NCBI RefSeq assembly: GCF_000013345.1
Contig: NC_007777.1
Coordinates: forward strand, 1,984,001 to 2,048,000
Origin: Frankia casuarinae
Lineage (GTDB): Bacteria > Actinomycetota > Actinomycetes > Frankiales > Frankiaceae
Length of the DNA: 64,000 bases
Direction of reading: 5' to 3'
The notes beneath the pieces were generated by a model, which was not told the DNA's origin, searched no databases, and saw nothing but the letters and a program-made list of their open reading frames with translations. Positions within the stretch are counted from its first letter, which is position 1. Each line of letters starts with the position of its first letter. The translations under genes were made by a program, and so were the position numbers. Positions 36,766 through 43,253 of this stretch are shown piece after piece.

Positions 36766-38474
36766 GGGAACAGGGTGACACCTCGACGACGCGTGCGGCA
36801 CCGTGCCGACGGTATGGACGTCGTGGTTGCGACGGTGTTTCCGTCGGTCGTGGGTTCGAGTCCCACCCGCTCCACCATGTTTGGCATTGTACGAACCGCT
36901 CCCTTCGGGGGCGTTGTGGCTGGTAGGGCGGCTGCGGCGGTCTCGCTCGGCTCGGGTCTGGGGACTTTGAAGACCGGTTGGAGCCGTCCGGGGCCGAGGA
37001 TCTTGACTTCGTGGATGAGGGCTTCGACGAGGGCTTTGCGCTGAAGGTCGGTGCCGACCTCGATGATCGTATCGATGTGGCCTGCGATCTTGCTGAGGGT
37101 GGCGCGTGGGGGCATGACGGGTTCGTCGTCGATCTGGGCGGTGAGTTCGGTCTGTCGGCGGCGGAGCTGCTTCTGCTTGGTGCGCAGCGTGGCGAGTCGG
37201 GTGGCGAGGGTTTCTTCGTCGAGGGTGCCGCGCTCGAACGCGGATAGGTAGCGGTCGATGGCCTGGTCGGTTTGGGTGAGGTCGGCCTGGACGGTGGCGA
37301 GTTCGCCGGTGCGGTCGGCGTGGGCGTCGTGGTGGCGCTGGCGGGCGTGGTGGACGGCGTCGGAGATGAGCTGCTGGTGGTCGCGGTAGAAGGCGGCGAG
37401 TGCGGTGAGGACGGCTTGGTCGAGGGCGTCGGCGTCGAGGCGGGGGGCGTCGCAGCGGTCGCGGCTGTAGCGCAGGCGGGTGAAGCAGGTGTAGTAGCGG
37501 TAGGTGCGGTTGCGTCCCCCGGCGTTGGAGCCGAGCATCGCTTTGGCGCATTGCGGGCAGCGCATGCGGCCGGTGAGGTAGTAGTCGGAGTCGCTGGCGG
37601 CTCGGTGGGTGTGTCCGTCGCTGCGGATGGTGAGGATCTTCTCGGCCTCAGCGAACTGGGCCGCCTCGATGATCGGCTTGTGGGTGTCGGTGACGGTGAT
37701 CTCGCGGAAGGTCAGCTCGCCGAGGTAGATGCGGTTGTCCAGGACGCGGAGGACCTGGTGTCCGGACCAGGGTCCGCCGGTGGTGGTGCGGTGGCCGCGC
37801 TCGTTGAGGGTCTTGGCGATGGCGCGGGTGCCGACCCGTTCCTTGACGTAGAGGTTGAAGATCAGGCGGACGACGGGCGCTTCCTTCTCGTCGACGAGCA
37901 GTTTCCAGTTGGCGCGGTCGACCTGGTAGCCGAAGGGCCGGTTGCCGCCCATCCATAGGCCCTTGGCGGCTTTGCGTTCCATGCCGGCGATGACCCGGTC
38001 GATGATCGTGTCGCGCTCGAACTGTGCGAACATCGCGAGCATCTGGAGCAGCATGCGGCCCATCGGGGTCGCGGTGTCGAACGGCTCGGTGGCCGAGCGG
38101 AACACGACGCCAGCCTGGTCAAGTTCTTCGAGCAGGGTGACGGTGTCGCGCAGGTTGCGGGAGAGTCGGTCGACCCGGTAGACGAGCAGGACGTCGATCA
38201 GTCCGTGGCGGGCCGCGGACAGGGCGCGTTGCAGGTCGTCGCGTTCGGTGGTGGCGCCGGAGGCGTCGTCGGAGAACCGGAGGGCGATGGCCCAGCCGGG
38301 TTGGGAGTCGATGTAGGAACGGAGTCGTTCTTCCTGGGCTTCGATGGAGTAAGGCTGGTGCTCGTCGTCGGTGGAGCGCCGCAGGTAGATCCCGACCCGG
38401 ACGGTGTCGAGCGGGTCGACGGCGGGCTGGGGGGTGCGGTTCGCGCTCTTGCGACGCGAGGTCGCACGGGCCAT
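36477..38474 (-). CDS. Large serine recombinase (integrase of the element), read through the junction
   Basis: A serine recombinase of the phiC31/transposon-resolvase type. The catalytic domain (about residues 25-165) has the nucleophile S34 in GIYLRRSTDDEHQ and the conserved VYRVDRLSRNLRDT. The recombinase domain follows (about 185-280; KGLWMGGNRPFGYQVDRANW), then a zinc ribbon (RMRCPQCAKAML with YYTCF and RDRCDAPR), then a coiled coil (LRTKQKQLRRRQTELTAQI). The natural core ends near residue 515. In this integrated state the frame passes a tRNA-like segment at about residue 532 (MVERVGLEPTTDG) and continues about 130 residues into host DNA to a stop at 36477. ATG with AAAGGGA upstream. Confidence 0.9.
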   Translation of the reverse strand: MARATSRRKSANRTPQPAVDPLDTVRVGIYLRRSTDDEHQPYSIEAQEERLRSYIDSQPGWAIALRFSDDASGATTERDDLQRALSAARHGLIDVLLVYRVDRLSRNLRDTVTLLEELDQAGVVFRSATEPFDTATPMGRMLLQMLAMFAQFERDTIIDRVIAGMERKAAKGLWMGGNRPFGYQVDRANWKLLVDEKEAPVVRLIFNLYVKERVGTRAIAKTLNERGHRTTTGGPWSGHQVLRVLDNRIYLGELTFREITVTDTHKPIIEAAQFAEAEKILTIRSDGHTHRAASDSDYYLTGRMRCPQCAKAMLGSNAGGRNRTYRYYTCFTRLRYSRDRCDAPRLDADALDQAVLTALAAFYRDHQQLISDAVHHARQRHHDAHADRTGELATVQADLTQTDQAIDRYLSAFERGTLDEETLATRLATLRTKQKQLRRRQTELTAQIDDEPVMPPRATLSKIAGHIDTIIEVGTDLQRKALVEALIHEVKILGPGRLQPVFKVPRPEPSETAAAALPATTPPKGAVRTMPNMVERVGLEPTTDGNTVATTTSIPSARCRTRRRGVTLFPWTHRRSISPASAGSPTATIPGRTKIPSSSGSSTAGVRPGHRRRWFISTRPARPAPVGPRSRPRPRTWSARAHSARTPPRWRQAAGSTPRGPGSSA
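36826..36877 (+). other. tRNA 3' half, candidate attachment site
   Basis: GTGGGTTCGAGTCCCAC at 36850-36866 is a T arm with the invariant TTCGA loop. It is followed by CCGCTCC (acceptor 3' strand), the discriminator A and CCA, ending at 36877. A hairpin CGACGG/CCGTCG at 36830-36846 sits where a long variable arm would be. The matching 5' acceptor GGAGCGG and a D arm are absent upstream, so this is not a whole tRNA. It lies at the boundary between host gene and recombinase, hence a likely att core. The CCA end points into the element, which does not fit simple insertion into a tRNA 3' end. Confidence 0.6.
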
Positions 38475-38522
38475 GGCGCGTGTCCCTTTCTCTCGGAACT
38501 GGTCGTGTGCGGCGGCCGGGCT

Positions 38523-38795
38523 TTAGGCGTGGCGCCAGTGGCGCTGGAAAGCGCGACGCCACATCGACGGGAGGGAAAATCGGGCGCGGGCCGGCTCACT
38601 GCTGTCGTCGTCGAGCAGGAGGTAGGCCGGGTGATGGGCCGCGAGGTAGGCCAGGGTCTGGGCGTACTGGTCGGTGAGGGACTGCTGGCCGCCGTCGGTG
38701 GCGATCCGGCTGTAGAAAACGACCGGCGGGACGGCGGGTTCGGTGATCGCCGCCGTCTTTGTGATGGCTCGTCGGGCTGAAAATGGGCAGGGCAT
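38523..38795 (-). CDS. Small resolvase-like protein with catalytic serine replaced
   Basis: A 90-residue protein. Residues 25-65 (VVFYSRIATDGGQQSLTDQY and on to LLLDDDSSEPARARF) align with the beginning of serine recombinase catalytic domains (compare IYLRRSTDDEHQ...Q.ERL..Y in the integrase next door). The catalytic serine of the R-x-S-T-D motif is alanine 32 here (RIATD), and the rest of the domain is missing, so it cannot cleave DNA. It has its own ATG with AAAGGA upstream and lies 48 bases before the integrase gene on the same strand. It may be a dominant-negative partner or directionality factor, or a remnant. Confidence 0.6.
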   Translation of the reverse strand: MPCPFSARRAITKTAAITEPAVPPVVFYSRIATDGGQQSLTDQYAQTLAYLAAHHPAYLLLDDDSSEPARARFSLPSMWRRAFQRHWRHA

Positions 38796-38819
38796 ACCGA
38801 GGGTTCCTTTCTAGATGAT

Positions 38820-38858
38820 GGGCGGGCGGCCCATCTGATGGGGACGGGCCGCCCGCCC
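38820..38858. terminator. 13-bp perfect inverted repeat between element genes
   Basis: GGGCGGGCGGCCC (38820-38832) and GGGCCGCCCGCCC (38846-38858) form a strong hairpin with a 13-base loop between the 78-residue protein gene and the resolvase-like gene. No T tract follows on either strand. It may act as an attenuator or transcript stabiliser. Confidence 0.5.
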
Positions 38859-38878
38859 GGTAGAAAGGTGCGGGGTCG

Positions 38879-39115
38879 TCAGGCCGCCTTTTTCGGCGCG
38901 GTGTTCGGCGCGCCCTTCCTTTCCCACTGTAGGACAAGTTCAGCCAGAACGGACACGGCGGTGTCGTATTCTTCGGGGGTCATCCAGACGGTTTCGATGT
39001 GCTCGATGGTGATGTCCCTGACCGCGTCCTGACGTCCGGTCGACACAGCCGATGTGTCGTCGCCGCGATCGGCGGGTGCGGTGTCGTCCCGATCCTGGGG
39101 CCGCCGGCGGGTCAC
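38879..39115 (-). CDS. 78-residue protein of unknown function, element accessory
   Basis: Starts at a GTG with GGAG 8 bases upstream. The first 30 residues are charged and disordered; the rest (ITIEHIETVWMTPEEYDTAV then SVLAELVLQWERK) looks like a folded, mainly helical small domain. No family was recognised. It lies between the recombinase-domain protein and the resolvase-like protein, all on the same strand as the integrase, so a role in integration or excision is possible by context only. Confidence 0.6.
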   Translation of the reverse strand: MTRRRPQDRDDTAPADRGDDTSAVSTGRQDAVRDITIEHIETVWMTPEEYDTAVSVLAELVLQWERKGAPNTAPKKAA

Positions 39116-39188
39116 CGCGACGTCTCCGGCCCGACGGAAACATTTCTCATCCAGGTGCGGTTTCGGTCGTGAAACGGCCGCGGTGGAG

Positions 39189-39884
39189 TCATGTGATCGG
39201 CCCCTGCCCGCCGTTGGTGTTTCCCGGGTCGGTCGGCGGGTCGACGAATTCCCACGGTGGTAGCTGCGCGCTGAAAATCCCTGCGCCGGGGGGCGCGAGG
39301 AGCTGTGCGTGGTGGAACGTGCGCCCGTCGATGATCGGCTGGTGGGCGCCGAGGCAGATGACCCACTCATCGGGCGGGACGGGCCGGCCGGCGCGGGTGC
39401 GACCCCAGACGGTGGCGCCGGTGTAGACGGGGTTGGCCAGGACGCGGGCGACCGCGGCCGGGGCCCAGGGCCGAGGCAGGCCGCTGGTGGGGTCGACGGG
39501 GAGGAGGGTGGGGTCGGGGATGCCGTGCAGCCGGGTCGTGATCGCCCGTGGCGTGAGCCGGTCGTCGATCCGCCAGTGGTAGATCGCCGAGACGACGGAC
39601 GCGGGCCCGAAATCGACGACGAGCCGGACCCGGCGGCGCCCGCCGCCGGGGGCCGGAACGTGCAACGGCAGGTAGCCGTAGGGAATCGGTCCGAGGTGGT
39701 AGCCGCCGCGGACGAGGGCGATCTGCGCCAGGCGGGCGCGTTCGGTGGTCTGAGCGTGGTGGGCGGCGAGCAGCCGCGCCGCGCGCGCCGCACGGCGGTG
39801 GACCAGCCGCGACCACCAGCCAGGCGGGCGGGCCGGCTCGGTGGGGGCGGGTGGCAGCACGGGGATGGGCGACAGGTCAGACAT
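39189..39884 (-). CDS. Recombinase-domain protein lacking the catalytic domain
   Basis: A 231-residue protein. Residues 35-175 align with the part of large serine recombinases that follows the catalytic core: the long connecting helix (RLLAAHHAQTTERARLAQIA), RGGYHLGPIPYGYLPLHVPA, IYHWRIDDRLTPRAITTRLH, PWAPAAVARVLANPVYTGAT and GAHQPIIDGRTFHHAQ, the same order as in the neighbouring integrase. The resolvase catalytic domain, zinc ribbon and coiled coil are absent. GGAG lies 5 bases before the ATG, and the frame is intact. It may bind att DNA as an accessory factor; decay of an old integrase is the alternative. Confidence 0.72.
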   Translation of the reverse strand: MSDLSPIPVLPPAPTEPARPPGWWSRLVHRRAARAARLLAAHHAQTTERARLAQIALVRGGYHLGPIPYGYLPLHVPAPGGGRRRVRLVVDFGPASVVSAIYHWRIDDRLTPRAITTRLHGIPDPTLLPVDPTSGLPRPWAPAAVARVLANPVYTGATVWGRTRAGRPVPPDEWVICLGAHQPIIDGRTFHHAQLLAPPGAGIFSAQLPPWEFVDPPTDPGNTNGGQGPIT

Positions 39885-39964
39885 GGGGGCTCCAGCCACA
39901 GAAGGGCGAGCAGAAGGGAAGCGGGAAGACCGGCCGCGGTGCGCCGGCCGGCGCAGGGCGGGTC

Positions 39965-40780
39965 TTAGGCGGCGCGGTTCGCCGCGGCGGCGGGCGGGTC
40001 GGCGGCGGGCGCCGGGCTGGACGGCGGCAGCTCCGGTGGGCGCGGGGGCCGCGCCGGCTGCCCGCGGGACCGGAAGAGGAGCACGTCGTGGTGGGCAGGC
40101 CAGGCACGGCCGGTCGCGGGCGCGGCGTCGAGCGCACGGGTGTAGGGGACGGCGGTGAGCGCGACCGCGCGTTGCACGGGCTGCCAGCCTGCCTTGCGGC
40201 CGGCGGCGACGATCCGGCTGGCCAGATCGAGGCCATCGGCGACGTGGTAGGCGGCCACGACCACGAGGCGGCCCGCGGGCCGGGCCAGGTCCCGGTAGCC
40301 GGCGAGGCGGGTCGCCAGCCGGTCGCCCCTCAGACCATGCGGGCCGGCCGAGTCGGCGGGCGGTCCGAGGGCGGTCAGAAGCAGGTCGACCGGTCCGAGT
40401 CCGGTCCAGGACCACCCGTCGGGCAAGCGGTCCAGAATCGTCCCGTCACCGGGCGCGCCCCGCGCCTTGGCCGCGGTCAGGGCGTGGCGAGCGGTCTGCC
40501 AGGCGCGCCGGTCCGCTGCGATGCCGACGGCGTGCCGTCGAGCCAGAACCGCCTCGACGAGAACGGCCCCGTCGGCGCAGTCCGGGTCGCAGACGGTGTC
40601 GCCGGGCCAGCTGTAGAGGGCGATGGCATGGGCAGCGACCGCCGCGGGAACCGCCATGTCCGCCGCGGCGCCGCCACGCGGGCCGTCGCCGGCACCGTCC
40701 TGGCCGGCGAGGGCGAGCAGGCCCGTCGGCCAGACCGTCGCCGCCCGTCCCCGGCGCCAGCGTTCGGCGTCGCTCCTCAC
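39965..40780 (-). CDS. Methyltransferase-fold-like protein, probably degenerate
   Basis: A 271-residue protein. Residues 60-85 (WPGDTVCDPDCADGAVLVEA then VLARRHAVGIAADRRAWQTA) follow the pattern of the SAM-binding motif of site-specific DNA methyltransferases (DPFAGSGTTLVEA...RRAVGVDIDP), but the glycine-rich loop is altered (DCADG). The place of the catalytic DPPY-like motif reads LLLTALGPPADS. The last 35 residues are Pro/Ala-rich. The GTG overlaps the previous stop (GTGA). The activity is uncertain; it may bind SAM or DNA without methylating. Confidence 0.6.
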   Translation of the reverse strand: MRSDAERWRRGRAATVWPTGLLALAGQDGAGDGPRGGAAADMAVPAAVAAHAIALYSWPGDTVCDPDCADGAVLVEAVLARRHAVGIAADRRAWQTARHALTAAKARGAPGDGTILDRLPDGWSWTGLGPVDLLLTALGPPADSAGPHGLRGDRLATRLAGYRDLARPAGRLVVVAAYHVADGLDLASRIVAAGRKAGWQPVQRAVALTAVPYTRALDAAPATGRAWPAHHDVLLFRSRGQPARPPRPPELPPSSPAPAADPPAAAANRAA

Positions 40781-41484
40781 TGGCGCTCCTGTGGGCCAGC
40801 GGGCAGTACCGGGGCGAACAGCAGCAAGTCGGAGTGCACTCTGCGGGCCACCGTCGCGCGTGGCAGGGGGGTGGGCGGCTGGTCGAGCTCGTCGAGGGGA
40901 ACTTCCAGCAGCACGAACCGGTCGAGCAGCGCGAGCCCGTGGCGGCCGGTCGCGGCGGTCAGCTCGGCGGTGGGTTCGATCAGCCAGCCGGCGATGCTGT
41001 CGCTGCGGCTGATCACAGCCAGCAGGCCGCCGGAGGTGACCAGACGGGCCCACGGAACACCGTGGAGCCAGCCGGTCCGCGTCGGCTCGACGACCGTGAC
41101 GACCAGCGAGCGACGGTCGTCGTCCGGACCTTCGCCGGAGGTGGCGGGTCCGGGTCCGGACCCGGACGTCCACGGGCCCGGGGTGGCGGGCGCGGGGCGG
41201 ACCTGGACGTGCCGGCCGAGTCGGGCCACGGCCCCACCAGCATCGGCGAGCCGGTCCGCCTGCGTCTCGCGGCGGCCTGCGGCGAACCCGTCCGGGGCCG
41301 GCGGGGTCAGCAGCAGGACCGGGTCGCCGGGCCGGGTGTGGGTGGCGACGAGCTGTTCGACGGCGCTCTGAAGCCAGCCGGCCGGCGGCCGGGCGGGGCT
41401 GTCCGGCGGGCACGGCCAGACGGTCGCCAGCTGCCCGGCGGGGACGACAGCGCCCCTGTCGCGGTCAGGGTCTGATACGGGCAT
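40777..41484 (-). CDS. Partner protein of the methyltransferase-like gene
   Basis: A 235-residue protein. It contains THTRPGDPVLLLTPPAPDGF (about residues 47-66), again reminiscent of a methyltransferase motif I region, and a later segment WLHGVPWARLVTSGGLLAVI that resembles the LLxPGGxLVV strand of Rossmann methyltransferases. Catalytic residues are not evident. The ATG has AAAGGAACCCTC upstream, the same leader as the resolvase-like gene. Translationally coupled to the next gene. It is the first gene of the leftward block and faces the repeat-rich region. Confidence 0.55.
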   Translation of the reverse strand: MPVSDPDRDRGAVVPAGQLATVWPCPPDSPARPPAGWLQSAVEQLVATHTRPGDPVLLLTPPAPDGFAAGRRETQADRLADAGGAVARLGRHVQVRPAPATPGPWTSGSGPGPATSGEGPDDDRRSLVVTVVEPTRTGWLHGVPWARLVTSGGLLAVISRSDSIAGWLIEPTAELTAATGRHGLALLDRFVLLEVPLDELDQPPTPLPRATVARRVHSDLLLFAPVLPAGPQERQ

Positions 41485-41569
41485 CGAGAGGGTTCCTTTC
41501 ACGGCGGTGCGTTTTCGCGGCCGTAAAAGGAGACCGTCTGCTGGGCATGCCTCGGACACCAGCCCGGCG

Positions 41570-41692
41570 ACTTTTTTCAAGATTTTTCCCGCTGGGCATT
41601 GCCTAGTCCGACCGGACTATTGATCGCTGGCAGCTCGCTGGGCATTGCCCGAACAGGCCACCCGAAACTTTTTTCAAGATTTTTCCCGCTGG
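41570..41692. repeat. 26-bp direct repeat, two copies 97 bp apart
   Basis: The same 26 bases, beginning ACTTTTTTCAAGATTTTTCC and continuing CGCTGG, occur at 41570-41595 and 41667-41692. The AT-rich core with two T runs stands out in this GC-rich DNA, as DNA-unwinding or promoter elements do. Confidence 0.9.
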
Positions 41693-41837
41693 CATCATTG
41701 CCGACCCGTCGCGGTCCCCGCTGGGATGCCCAGCGATCTTCGCTGGATGTCACAGCGTCGCAGCTCACAGCCCTGCTGTGCAGGCTCGTGCCGCCGCTGG
41801 CGTCGGCTCGACTCCGAGGCTGGCGAGAGTGCCGAAT

Positions 41838-41875
41838 AAAGATCGCTGGGATTCTGCTGGGCGCCAGCGATCTTT
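41838..41875. terminator. 12-bp hairpin with flanking A and T tracts
   Basis: AAAGATCGCTGG (41838-41849) and CCAGCGATCTTT (41864-41875) pair perfectly around a 14-base loop, followed by TTCTG on the plus strand and preceded by A-rich sequence. It fits a bidirectional terminator, but the arms are also members of the repeat family in this region. Confidence 0.5.
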
Positions 41876-41973
41876 TCTGTGCATTCACTGGGAGATCGTT
41901 CTGGCTTTTTGCTGGGCACGGCGTGGCGTCCTTAGAGCTGTCCGAGTTTCCGTGACAGCAAAGGACGACGGTA

Positions 41974-42864
41974 ATGCCCGACGGAATGTCTTCCTTTCCC
42001 GCCCGGCCGGCTGGCCGCGGCGTATCCGCGTTGCCTCTGGCGACCTTGCGGGACTGCTTCGGCCTGCTGGTGGCCGGGCCGGCGCCGTTGGCGCTGGACG
42101 GGTCGGTGGTGCCAGGTCTGCCAACCCGGCTGGTGGCGTTGGACGAGCTGCGGAACCTGCTGCTGGCCGGCTCCTGCCCGCAGGCCGTCCGCGACGCCGC
42201 GTGGGCGGTGGTGATCCGCCGCTCCCGCCGCTACGGCGGTGCGTGGACGGTCGGCGCCGCCGGGATGGCGCTGCCCGCACTGCACGCGATCTGCGCCCGG
42301 CTCGGCGGCTACAGCGACCTCGACCCGGCGGACGTGCAGGCGGAGGTGCTCACCGGGTTCCTCGAAGCGGTGGCCACGGTCCGCCTGGACCTGCCACGAA
42401 TCGCGGTGCGGCTGCGCTGGGCCGCCTACCGGGCCGGGCTGGCGCTGACGGTCCAGCAGCGGGAAGCCCCTCGTCCCGACCCGGACCTGTTCCAGACCGT
42501 CGCCGCGGCCGAAGCCGCGCGGTCCGATCCGAGCCAGGCCGGTCCCGAGCAGGTCTTGGCAAACGCGGTCGCCGCCGGCGTCCTGACCACCACCGAAGCC
42601 GATCTGATCGCCGCGACCCGCCTGGATGACCTCCCGCTCAGCGCCTGGGCCGCCCGCCACGCGACGGCACCCCGCCACGCCTCCCGGCTGCGCGAGCGGG
42701 CCGAACGACGCCTCGTCGGCCACCTCACCGACCCGGCCGGTACCAGCCAGGCCCCGCAGGCGGCCAGCGAGCCCCCGCCCCGGCCACATCCACCGGCCGG
42801 TGTCCTCAGCTTCCTCCCGCCGGCCGGCACGCCGGCACTCGCGGTTGCGGGGGTGCCGGCATGA
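41974..42864 (+). CDS. Sigma-factor-like protein heading the transfer operon
   Basis: A 296-residue protein. The middle part (about residues 65-150; VVIRRSRRYGGAWTVGAAGM, CARLGGYSDLDPADVQAEVL, then RLRWAAYRAGLALT) and the later helix-turn-helix-like part (TEADLIAATRLDDLPLSAWA, then RLRERAERRLVGHL, about 205-250) together resemble regions 2 and 4 of divergent sigma-70 factors. No promoter-recognition residues can be assigned. It overlaps the pilin gene by 4 bases. It may control transfer genes, but the sigma call rests on pattern only. Confidence 0.5.
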   Translation: MPDGMSSFPARPAGRGVSALPLATLRDCFGLLVAGPAPLALDGSVVPGLPTRLVALDELRNLLLAGSCPQAVRDAAWAVVIRRSRRYGGAWTVGAAGMALPALHAICARLGGYSDLDPADVQAEVLTGFLEAVATVRLDLPRIAVRLRWAAYRAGLALTVQQREAPRPDPDLFQTVAAAEAARSDPSQAGPEQVLANAVAAGVLTTTEADLIAATRLDDLPLSAWAARHATAPRHASRLRERAERRLVGHLTDPAGTSQAPQAASEPPPRPHPPAGVLSFLPPAGTPALAVAGVPA

Positions 42865-43250
42865 GCCCGACCCCACCACCCCAGCTCCGCGCCCCACGTC
42901 CGAGCCGGCGGGTCGGATGGTGCCGCACAGTCCTGCTCGTCGCCGTCGTGGGCGTGTTCGTCCTGGCCGGAGGCGCGGCGGCGTTCGCCGCGACGGTCCC
43001 TCCGGGAGCGCCCACGGCACCGGACCTGAACACGGTCCTGAACAACATCCGCAACTGGATCATGGGGATTCTGGCGCTGCTGGCGACGGTGTTCCTCTCG
43101 ATCGGCGGCGTGCGCTACCTGATCTCCAACGGCGAGCCGAGCGAGGTCGGCAAGGCCAAGGACTCCTTCCGTAACGCCGGCTGGGGTTATGGGCTGGCCG
43201 CGCTCGCGCCGGTCGTCGTCGAGATCCTCAAGCAGATCGTCGGGGGCTAG
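42861..43250 (+). CDS. VirB2/TrbC-like pilin
   Basis: A 129-residue protein with an N-terminal hydrophobic signal (TVLLVAVVGVFVLAGGAAAF, cleavage plausible after AFA), then a short mature protein with two hydrophobic helices (NNIRNWIMGILALLATVFLS and WGYGLAALAPVVVEIL) joined by a polar loop. This is the layout of VirB2/TrbC major pilins of type IV secretion systems, including Gram-positive versions. The position before the VirB6-like, VirB3-like and VirB4 genes supports this. Confidence 0.82.
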   Translation: MSPTPPPQLRAPRPSRRVGWCRTVLLVAVVGVFVLAGGAAAFAATVPPGAPTAPDLNTVLNNIRNWIMGILALLATVFLSIGGVRYLISNGEPSEVGKAKDSFRNAGWGYGLAALAPVVVEILKQIVGG

Positions 43251-43253
43251 GCC

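Larger units (their letters stand above)
41541..41910. repeat. Iteron-like repeat cluster between divergent operons
   Basis: This non-coding region carries many copies of GCTGGG(CAT) and of GATCGCTGG / CCAGCGATC. Examples: GCTGGGCATTGCC at 41591-41603 and 41637-41649; GATCGCTGG at 41622-41630 and 41841-41849; CCAGCGATC at 41730-41738 and 41864-41872. Inverted pairs include CCAGCGA-TCT-TCGCTGG at 41730-41746 and TAGTCC-GACC-GGACTA at 41604-41619. It separates the leftward integration block from the rightward secretion operon. Likely roles are an operator array, an origin of replication, or oriT. Confidence 0.75.

Noticed and set aside
36785-36877. A complete tRNA gene at the element junction.
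   Set aside because: Only the T arm, acceptor 3' strand and CCA are present; no complementary GGAGCGG acceptor strand, no D arm and no acceptable anticodon loop could be found upstream.
41570-41692. Two copies of a 26-bp repeat as a minimal CRISPR.
   Set aside because: The interval is 71 bp and contains related short repeats, not a spacer, and no cas gene is present; an iteron or regulatory region fits better.
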